Source of the DNA: Thermotalea metallivorans
Lineage (GTDB): Bacteria; Bacillota; Clostridia; Peptostreptococcales; Thermotaleaceae
DNA length: 64,000 bases
Assembly: GCF_001562415.1 (NCBI RefSeq)
Contig: NZ_LOEE01000031.1
Span: 28,529-92,528, forward strand
Direction: 5' to 3'
Positions 58,286-64,000 of this stretch are shown piece by piece. The position numbers and the translations under genes are program-made. Each line of letters starts with the position of its first letter. Positions within the stretch are counted from its first letter, which is position 1. The notes below the pieces were generated by a model. It saw nothing but the letters and a program-made list of their open reading frames with translations, ran no database searches and was not told the origin of the DNA.

Positions 58286-58560
58286 CAAAGTCTTCCGTTG
58301 GAAGATGGCAAAGACGACTTTATTGAAACATATGACGGAAATTATGGCTTATCCGCTGTTTATGTAAGGTACATAATTTCCCATGGTTAAAAAAGAAGCT
58401 ACGGCTTCTTTTTTTTTAAGAAGGAACAATTTGTTTAAATTTTCTTATTTCTTTTTTAGAAAAAAAAGGATTTGCAGGGTACATGTAGAATATAATACAG
58501 CAATATAAGATTTATCTAAAATAAACCAAACCAACTCTATTATTAAAGGGGGCTTTCATC
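58286..58560 (+). other. Folded non-coding region between rny and spoVS
   Basis: This 275-base gap has AAAGTC/GACTTT (58287-58321) with the inner hairpin CTTCCGTTGGAAG. It also has a 10-bp stem GGAAATTATG (58337-58346) with CATAATTTCC (58372-58381). A terminator, AGAAGC-TACG-GCTTCT plus T-run near 58395-58420, follows. A sigma-H promoter (58465-58493) comes last. The folded part could be a stable 3' end of the rny mRNA. Confidence 0.6.
58465..58493 (+). promoter_or_regulatory. Sigma-H promoter of spoVS
   Basis: AAAGGATTT (58465-58473) and GTAGAATAT (58485-58493) with an 11-base spacer match the sigma-H consensus RNAGGAWWW and RNNGAATWW at every position. spoVS is sigma-H controlled in B. subtilis, which supports the assignment. 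Confidence 0.8.
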
Positions 58561-58821
58561 ATGGAAGTATTAAAAGTATCAGCAAAGTCAAATCCAAATT
58601 CTGTTGCAGGAGCATTAGCTGGCGTTTTAAGGGAACGCGGGGGTGCAGAAATCCAAGCTATTGGTGCAGGTGCTCTGAATCAAGCAGTGAAAGCAGTAGC
58701 TATTGCTCGAGGATTCGTTGCTCCTAGTGGTGTTGATCTCATTTGTATTCCTGCCTTTACAGACATTCAGATAGACGGAGAGGAAAGAACGGCCATCAAG
58801 CTGATTGTAGAGCCGAGATAG
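58561..58821 (+). CDS. spoVS: Stage V sporulation protein S
   Basis: SpoVS (86 residues) is a small, highly conserved protein of the Alba-like class that promotes coat assembly and septation in spore formers. The sequence EVLKVSAKSNPNSVAGALAG ... QAIGAGALNQAVKAVAIARGFV is nearly invariant in the family. An AAAGGGGG site precedes the ATG and a terminator follows, so it is a single-gene unit driven by its own sigma-H promoter. Confidence 0.97.
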   Translation: MEVLKVSAKSNPNSVAGALAGVLRERGGAEIQAIGAGALNQAVKAVAIARGFVAPSGVDLICIPAFTDIQIDGEERTAIKLIVEPR

Positions 58822-58837
58822 CTAATAATGTCTAGGG

Positions 58838-58866
58838 GGACCTGTTTTCCATACAGGTCTTTTATT
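58838..58866 (+). terminator. Terminator after spoVS
   Basis: GACCTGT (58839-58845) and ACAGGTC (58853-58859) form a 7-bp stem followed by TTTTATTTTTT. Confidence 0.88.
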
Positions 58867-58980
58867 TTTTCACATAAATAAAACAATTTGTGATAATCTA
58901 TGGATATAGGAGATAAGATTTTCCCATTGCAGTGCCGGAAATATAAAAAATTTATTAAGCGAATAGAGGGGGCATAGGCT

Positions 58981-59802
58981 TTGATAATAGACATGCATGT
59001 TCATTCCACGGCTTCAGACGGGGTTTTAAGCCCTTCAGAGATTATCCATTGGGCTGTGAGACTGGGATTAAAAGGAGTAGCAATTACCGATCATGATACA
59101 GTGGATGGTATCCAAGAAGCCATTGTTGCTGCAAGAGAATATGACCATTTTATTTTTATTCCCGGGATAGAATTCAGCACACAGCAGGATGACCATGAAA
59201 TTCATATTTTGGGATATTTTATTGATCATTTGCATCAAGACATTCTTCAACTTACGGAGAAAATAAAAGAAGATCGCCTGCAGCGAGGCATTAAGATGAT
59301 AAAAAAACTAGCTGAGATAGGATATGAGGTGACTTTTGAGGAAGTGTTGTCTCTATCCCAGGATGGTGTTGTAGGTAGGCCCCATATCGGAAGGCTTCTC
59401 GTAAAAAAGGGATATGTGGCCTCTGTTCAAGAGGCCTTTGATAAATTATTGGACAAGGGCAAAGCTGCTTATGTGGAGCGATTCAAACTGACACCCTATG
59501 ATGCCATTGATACAATAAAAAAAGGAAAGGGTATACCTGTATTGGCTCATCCAGGACTGATTGATCGAAAAGTGAATATTTTAGACATTATCCGTAATGG
59601 AATCCAAGGAATAGAAGTTTATCACAGCAAACATGGTGAAGCAGATACTGCATATTGCTTAAATTTGGCAAAAAACCATGGATTGCTTGTCACAGGCGGC
59701 TCTGATTATCATGATACTTTTATTGCTGGAAAGCCTGCCATCGGCAGCATCGGTGTTCCCTATGAAACCATTGCACCATGGATAGAAGGATTTCGAAAGT
59801 AA
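58981..59802 (+). CDS. PHP-domain phosphoesterase (RNase AM/TrpH-like)
   Basis: This 273-residue PHP protein has metal-binding motifs DMHVHSTASDG, ITDHDT near 38, GIEFST near 62, VGRPHIGRLLV near 130, LAHPG near 190 and GSDYHD near 238. The family includes E. coli YciV, a 5'-3' exoribonuclease active on short RNAs and pAp. The exact substrate here is not shown. It starts at TTG 58981 behind AGAGGGGGC. Confidence 0.85.
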   Translation: MIIDMHVHSTASDGVLSPSEIIHWAVRLGLKGVAITDHDTVDGIQEAIVAAREYDHFIFIPGIEFSTQQDDHEIHILGYFIDHLHQDILQLTEKIKEDRLQRGIKMIKKLAEIGYEVTFEEVLSLSQDGVVGRPHIGRLLVKKGYVASVQEAFDKLLDKGKAAYVERFKLTPYDAIDTIKKGKGIPVLAHPGLIDRKVNILDIIRNGIQGIEVYHSKHGEADTAYCLNLAKNHGLLVTGGSDYHDTFIAGKPAIGSIGVPYETIAPWIEGFRK

Positions 59803-59998
59803 ATGCAAAAAAACAGGCAAACTTCTATGTCTTGTTTGATCCTACATGGAAAAATATGAACATTTGGAAACAGCGGATCATTTCATAGTTGGTGGTATAT
59901 AGTGCGATAAATTCATGTTATAAAGATTTATCAAAGACTTTACTGAATGATCAAATATTCTATAACATGAACAAAAAAATTTTTTTAGATTATAATGT

Positions 59999-60027
59999 TT
60001 GTGAATTAGACGGAGGTATTGTATAAT
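59999..60027 (+). promoter_or_regulatory. Sigma-A promoter of purB
   Basis: TTGTGA (59999-60004) and TATAAT (60022-60027) have a 17-base spacer. The promoter lies about 33 bases before the TTG start, so the leader is very short. Confidence 0.75.
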
Positions 60028-60059
60028 ACTAATGTAAAGAATAGAAAGGAGTGGAGATT

Positions 60060-61490
60060 TTGACATCAATATATGAAAATCCGCTAATTACAAGATATGC
60101 TAGCCGGGAAATGGCCGAATTGTTTTCTTCAGACACGAAGTTCAGAACTTGGAGGCAACTATGGATAACCCTTGCAGAGGCACAAAGAGAGTTAGGATTG
60201 GATATATCTGAAGAGCAGATAGAGGAAATGAAAAAATTTAAGGATGATATCAATTATGATGTAGCGATAAAAAGAGAAAAGGAGACAAGGCATGACGTAA
60301 TGGCCCATGTCTATGCCTTTGGTGTCCAATGTCCAAAGGCCAGGCCGATTATCCATCTGGGTGCCACCAGTGCCTATGTGGGAGATAATACAGATATCAT
60401 TGTTATGGCTCAGGCTTTAAAGCTGATCCGAAAGAAACTAATCAATTTTATGGATAAGATGGCCAAATTTGCCATGGAATATCGACATGTACCTACTTTG
60501 GGATTTACCCACTTTCAACCGGCGCAATTAACTACCGTGGGTAAGAGGGCAACCCTTTGGTTAATGGATTTTCTCATGGATTTTGAAGATCTGGAGTATG
60601 TGTTGGAACATATGATGTTGCGAGGCGTCAAAGGAACAACGGGAACACAAGCTAGTTTTTTAAGTCTTTTTGATGGAGACCATGAAAGGGTAAAGAAATT
60701 AGATCAATTGGTTGCACAAAAACTAGGATTCGATAAAACTTTTCCAGTAACGGGACAAACCTACTCCAGAAAACTGGATTATAGAGTTCTTTCCGTGTTA
60801 TGCGGAATTGCCCAGAGTGCCCATAAAATGACCAATGATATCAGGCTGCTTCAACATTTAAAGGAGGTGGAGGAGCCTTTCGAAACCACACAGATCGGTT
60901 CTTCTGCAATGGCCTATAAGAGAAATCCTATGCGGAGTGAGAGGGTAGCATCTTTGGCGAAATACGTGATCTCCAGCGTAATGAATCCTGTCATCACTGT
61001 ATCTACCCAATGGTTTGAAAGGACATTGGACGATTCAGCCAATAGAAGAATATCCATCCCTGAGACATTTTTAGCTGTGGACGCTATATTGGAAATCTGC
61101 ATCAATATTGCCAGTGGTTTGGTTGTATATGAAAAGGTGATTCACCAGCATGTAATGAATGAGTTGCCCTTTATGGCTACGGAAAACATTTTGATGGAAG
61201 CTGTGAAAAGAGGGGGAGATCGTCAGGAGCTGCATGAGAGAATAAGGGTTCATTCCATGGAAGCAGCAAAACAAGTAAAAGAAGAGGGAAAATCAAATGA
61301 TTTGCTCATGCGTATTGCTAAAGATGATGTATTCCAACTTTCTTTAGAAAATATAAATGATTTGGTGGATCCCCGCCTATATATCGGTCGTGGGCCGGAA
61401 CAGGTGGCGGAATTTATTAACGGGCATATTCAGCCGATTATAGAAAAGAACAAAGAAGAATTAGGATTAGAAGTGGATCTTAAGGTATAA
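60060..61490 (+). CDS. purB: Adenylosuccinate lyase
   Basis: PurB (476 residues) splits SAICAR and adenylosuccinate in purine synthesis. It has the fumarase-superfamily signature GSSAMAYKRNPMRSE near 282, HLGATSAYVGDNTD near 99 and FTHFQPAQLTTVGKR near 153. I choose TTG 60060, spaced from AAAGGAGTGG; GTG 60051 overlaps that site. It is alone, away from other pur genes. Confidence 0.95.
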   Translation: MTSIYENPLITRYASREMAELFSSDTKFRTWRQLWITLAEAQRELGLDISEEQIEEMKKFKDDINYDVAIKREKETRHDVMAHVYAFGVQCPKARPIIHLGATSAYVGDNTDIIVMAQALKLIRKKLINFMDKMAKFAMEYRHVPTLGFTHFQPAQLTTVGKRATLWLMDFLMDFEDLEYVLEHMMLRGVKGTTGTQASFLSLFDGDHERVKKLDQLVAQKLGFDKTFPVTGQTYSRKLDYRVLSVLCGIAQSAHKMTNDIRLLQHLKEVEEPFETTQIGSSAMAYKRNPMRSERVASLAKYVISSVMNPVITVSTQWFERTLDDSANRRISIPETFLAVDAILEICINIASGLVVYEKVIHQHVMNELPFMATENILMEAVKRGGDRQELHERIRVHSMEAAKQVKEEGKSNDLLMRIAKDDVFQLSLENINDLVDPRLYIGRGPEQVAEFINGHIQPIIEKNKEELGLEVDLKV

Positions 61491-61505
61491 TCGGATCCAT
61501 AATGA

Positions 61506-61540
61506 AAAATGCGAGACCCATCTCTTGCATTTTTTTTTAT
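61506..61540 (+). terminator. Terminator after purB
   Basis: ATGCGAGA and TCTTGCAT pair over 8 bp (one G-U) around a CCCATC loop. Nine or more T follow. Confidence 0.85.
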
Positions 61541-61650
61541 ACCTGAAACCAAGCAGGAAAAAAAGTAGAAATGTAGTAATAAAAAGTCAAGAATGTTTTT
61601 AAAAGTGAGATCATTATGGATTTTGGTCTGGGAATAGGGGGGTGAAGATA

Positions 61651-63399
61651 TTGTTGGAAAATAAAATGCTTTACCATAGGGTTCATGAAATATTATCTGC
61701 CAATATTGTAAAAGCAAGACCAACTGCAAAAGTATGGGAGGTAATGGAGGCAATATTAAAGGAAAATATATCGGAAGCACTTATTGAAGACGAAAATGAA
61801 AAGCTGGTAGGTATGATTACTTTAACGGATATTTCTGCAATAATGAAGGCAGGGCACGATTTGTCTGCGCCTGTATCGAACTTCATACAAACAGACATCA
61901 TCACAGTGTCCGGAAATGAACTGATCAGTGAAGCAAGAAAAATGATGATTGAAAATAAAATTGGAAGGCTTCCCGTATGCGACGGAGATAGAATCATAGG
62001 CATTATCAGAAGTGATAATATTCGTGACAGTTATTATATGAAATTGGAAGCTATCAATCGGCAATATCAACATATCATCGATAATATGCACGAAGGCGTT
62101 ACGGTAACAGACGCAGCAGGATATGTGATTTTTTGGAACAAAAGTGCTGAAAAAATTTATGATATTAAGGCAAAGGATATATTGTACAAAAGATTGGTAG
62201 ATTTTTTTCCAACTGCGCTAACTTTATCTGTATTAGAAAATAGGACGGCCATAGAAAATGTATATCATTCGCCAAAGCCCAACTATTATATCATTATCAG
62301 TGCATTACCGATTTTTATTGATGGTGAATTTATGGGTGTTGTGGCAACGGAACGAGATGTGACGGAATATAGAAATCTATCGGTAAGTTTAGAAAAAGCA
62401 AATTACCAAATCAATCTCCTCAAGGAAGAGATGGAAAAAATCACAACGGGAGGTTTTTCTTTAGGCAATATCATCGGGAAAAGTCCCATCATACAGGAAA
62501 AAATACAATTGGCAAAACATGTATCTCATACAGATACAAGTGTCCTGATTACTGGAGAAAGTGGAACAGGAAAAGAAGTTTTTGCCAGATCTATCCACTA
62601 CCATAGCAAAAGACAAGGACACTTTGTCCCCGTAAATTGCAGCGCCATTCCCCATACTTTATTTGAAAGCGAATTTTTCGGATATGTGGGAGGTGCCTTT
62701 ACAGGCGCCCTAAAGAAAGGAAAATTGGGCTACTTTGAGCTGGCCAATAACGGAACCATTTTTCTTGATGAAATTGGGGATTTGCCCCTAGATTTGCAGG
62801 CGAAGCTGCTGCGAGTCCTTCAGGAAGGCAAGGTGCTGCGAATCGGTGCGGAAAAACCTATCCCCATCGATGTTCGTGTGATTTCTGCTACAAACAAGAA
62901 TTTAAAAGCCATGGTAAAAAAGGGAGAATTTAGAGAGGATCTTTATTATCGTCTTAATGTGGTAGAAATAGAATTGCCTCCTTTAAGAGACAGGAAGGAA
63001 GACATTATATTATTGTTTGACCACTTTTTACAAGAAATTTGCCAGAAGAATCAGATCAAGATCCATCATATCGATAGGGAAGTGTTTGATATATTATATC
63101 AATATGATTGGAAAGGGAATATCCGCGAGTTAAGGAATACGGTAGAATGTATGGTTGTATTGAGCTATGACAACAAGATTACTGTAGAATCCATACCCCA
63201 ATATATCATGGAAGGAGCTGCAAGCACCATCAATTTAAAAAGGAAGCCTTCCAGTCTTGACGAAGCTTTAAGGGCGTCGGAAATCGATATGATCCGGAAG
63301 GCGATGTCAGAAGCAAAAGGAAATAAAGCCAAGGCTGCTCAATTGTTGAATATTCCCAGGAGTACCCTATACTATAAATTGAATCAGTATGGACTATGA
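61651..63399 (+). CDS. Sigma-54-dependent transcriptional activator with CBS and PAS domains
   Basis: This 582-residue enhancer-binding protein has two CBS motifs (about 15-125) and a PAS domain (about 135-240). The AAA+ domain has Walker A ITGESGTGKE near 303 and the sigma-54 contact loop GAFTGA near 350. Walker B FLDEIGD follows near 373. The C-terminus is a Fis-type HTH (AAQLLNIPRSTLYYKL). CBS domains suggest sensing of an adenine nucleotide or related ligand. I choose TTG 61651 behind GGGGGGTGA. The next gene has a sigma-54 promoter, so it is the likely target. Confidence 0.92.
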   Translation: MLENKMLYHRVHEILSANIVKARPTAKVWEVMEAILKENISEALIEDENEKLVGMITLTDISAIMKAGHDLSAPVSNFIQTDIITVSGNELISEARKMMIENKIGRLPVCDGDRIIGIIRSDNIRDSYYMKLEAINRQYQHIIDNMHEGVTVTDAAGYVIFWNKSAEKIYDIKAKDILYKRLVDFFPTALTLSVLENRTAIENVYHSPKPNYYIIISALPIFIDGEFMGVVATERDVTEYRNLSVSLEKANYQINLLKEEMEKITTGGFSLGNIIGKSPIIQEKIQLAKHVSHTDTSVLITGESGTGKEVFARSIHYHSKRQGHFVPVNCSAIPHTLFESEFFGYVGGAFTGALKKGKLGYFELANNGTIFLDEIGDLPLDLQAKLLRVLQEGKVLRIGAEKPIPIDVRVISATNKNLKAMVKKGEFREDLYYRLNVVEIELPPLRDRKEDIILLFDHFLQEICQKNQIKIHHIDREVFDILYQYDWKGNIRELRNTVECMVVLSYDNKITVESIPQYIMEGAASTINLKRKPSSLDEALRASEIDMIRKAMSEAKGNKAKAAQLLNIPRSTLYYKLNQYGL

Positions 63400-63403
63400 G
63401 GTA

Positions 63404-63419
63404 TGTCAGAAATCCGGCA
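63404..63419 (+). promoter_or_regulatory. Candidate activator-binding site 1
   Basis: TGTCAGAAATCCGGCA matches TGTCGAAAATCTGACA at 63523 in 12 of 16 positions. It lies about 240 bases upstream of the sigma-54 promoter. Confidence 0.5.
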
Positions 63420-63448
63420 GATGTCAAAAAATTGACATCTCTTTTTTT
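63419..63448 (+). terminator. Terminator after the activator gene
   Basis: AGATGTCAA (63419-63427) and TTGACATCT (63432-63440) form a 9-bp stem with an AAAA loop. CTTTTTTT follows. The stem also reuses the TGTCA half-site word. Confidence 0.85.
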
Positions 63449-63522
63449 ATTTGTTTTCCCTATATTTATATGGAAAAATACTGATTTTAAAGGATTTTTG
63501 CTGTCATGAAGGCAGTTTTTCG

Positions 63523-63538
63523 TGTCGAAAATCTGACA
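63523..63538 (+). promoter_or_regulatory. Candidate activator-binding site 2
   Basis: TGTCGAAAATCTGACA has inverted TGTC/GACA arms. It lies about 120 bases upstream of the -24 element, a typical distance for an enhancer site. Confidence 0.55.
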
Positions 63539-63651
63539 TAGAGACATGGGTTTTTCTTCAGGAATTTTCCATAGGACTGTTTCCATGAAAAGGTTTGCAG
63601 AAGATGCTATAGAAAAATAGCGGCAAACAATTCTAAATAATCTTAAAATTA

Positions 63652-63666
63652 TGGCATATTATTTGC
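63652..63666 (+). promoter_or_regulatory. Sigma-54 promoter
   Basis: TGGCATATTATTTGC has the invariant GG and GC with exactly 10 bases between them. This matches TGGCAC-N5-TTGC closely. Confidence 0.82.
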
Positions 63667-63866
63667 TTATACATGAAATCAGTGTGTTATATTTTACGAT
63701 TCATCTCATACATATAAATATGCTTCATAGGTATTTATTGTGAAGTTTTTTATAAATAGCAAGCAAGATGTGCAGTGATGGCGGGCAACAGAGAAAATCT
63801 TGTTTGATTTATATAGGGAAAGGAGGGTCGGGCATTTTTATCAATATCTTATAAAGGAGGGTTTGT

Positions 63867-64000
63867 ATGAGTCAAAAAAAAGAGCAATGGGGAAGCCGAT
63901 GGGGTTTCATTGCAGCATCCATCGGTATGGCCATAGGAACCGGCAACGTATGGCGGTTTCCAAGGGTGGCAGCGGCCAATGGAGGAGGTCCCTTCATTAT
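63867..64000 (+). CDS. Sodium-dependent (NSS/SNF) transporter, N-terminal part (cut by window edge)
   Basis: The first 44 residues, starting MSQKKEQWGSRWGFIAASIG, contain the neurotransmitter:sodium symporter N-terminus. The glycine-rich TM1 pattern GTGNVWRFPRVAAANGGG includes the unwound region that binds Na+ and substrate. Bacterial members take up amino acids such as tryptophan, leucine or alanine. The substrate is not readable here. AAAGGAGG precedes the ATG. Expression is predicted to depend on sigma-54 and the adjacent activator. Confidence 0.9.
   Translation, partial: MSQKKEQWGSRWGFIAASIGMAIGTGNVWRFPRVAAANGGGPFI

Larger units (their letters stand above)
63400..63866 (+). promoter_or_regulatory. 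Regulatory region between the activator and the transporter
   Basis: This 467-base gap has no gene. It holds two similar 16-bp sites (63404-63419 and 63523-63538). A terminator (63419-63448) follows the first, and a sigma-54 promoter (63652-63666) follows the second. The leader is about 190 bases long and ends in AAAGGAGG just before the transporter ATG. Confidence 0.7.

Overview
The window is a gene-dense, AT-rich stretch from a motile, endospore-forming Firmicute of class Clostridia. Every supported gene lies on the + strand. The order fliL-fliM-fliY ... sigD, then rpsB-tsf-pyrH-frr-uppS-cdsA-dxr-rseP-ispG-polC, then rimP-nusA-rnpM-ylxQ-infB-rbfA ... rpsO-pnp-ylxY-mlpA ... ftsK-recA-rny-spoVS follows the core layout known from Bacillus subtilis and many Clostridia. 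The missing dipicolinate synthase genes, the dut gene, the selenium-dependent mnmH and the short EF-Ts fit an Alkaliphilus-like clostridium. That placement is an inference; no 16S gene is present.

Region 1 (1-19888) is one long flagellar/chemotaxis operon. It encodes switch proteins (FliM, FliY), the export gate (FliO, P, Q, R, FlhB, FlhA), FlhF/FlhG placement factors, a PilZ c-di-GMP receptor, the chemotaxis set CheY, B, A, W, C, D, sigma-D, a FapA-like protein, an SwrB-like membrane protein and small proteins of unknown function. Genes overlap or lie within a few tens of bases.

Region 2 (19889-32494) starts at a sigma-A promoter with a structured rpsB leader. It carries translation genes (rpsB, tsf, frr), UMP kinase, a stand-alone PASTA protein, the isoprenoid/phospholipid genes uppS, cdsA, dxr and ispG, the site-2 protease rseP and the replicative polymerase polC. 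Region 3 (32495-42735) starts at a near-consensus promoter and a long hairpin leader. It carries rimP-nusA-rnpM-ylxQ-infB-rbfA-nrnA-truB-ribF, then rpsO and pnp.

Region 4 (42736-61490) mixes sporulation-associated genes (ylxY, ymxH, tepA, ftsK/spoIIIE, spoVS), peptidase mlpA, dut, aspartokinase, mnmH, rimO, pgsA, cinA, recA, rny, a PHP phosphoesterase and purB. Region 5 (61491-64000) holds a sigma-54 activator (CBS-PAS-AAA+-Fis), its probable upstream sites, a sigma-54 promoter and the start of a sodium-dependent (NSS/SNF) transporter cut by the window end.

The most unusual signals are non-coding. A ~110-bp structured repeat occurs twice in opposite orientation, bracketing cinA-recA. A 7-bp hairpin sits between the recA Shine-Dalgarno and its AUG. 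The rny gene appears to start at AUU behind a terminator-like hairpin. There is a folded segment between rny and spoVS, and a textbook sigma-H promoter before spoVS. I saw no prophage, IS transposase, CRISPR array, rRNA or tRNA gene.
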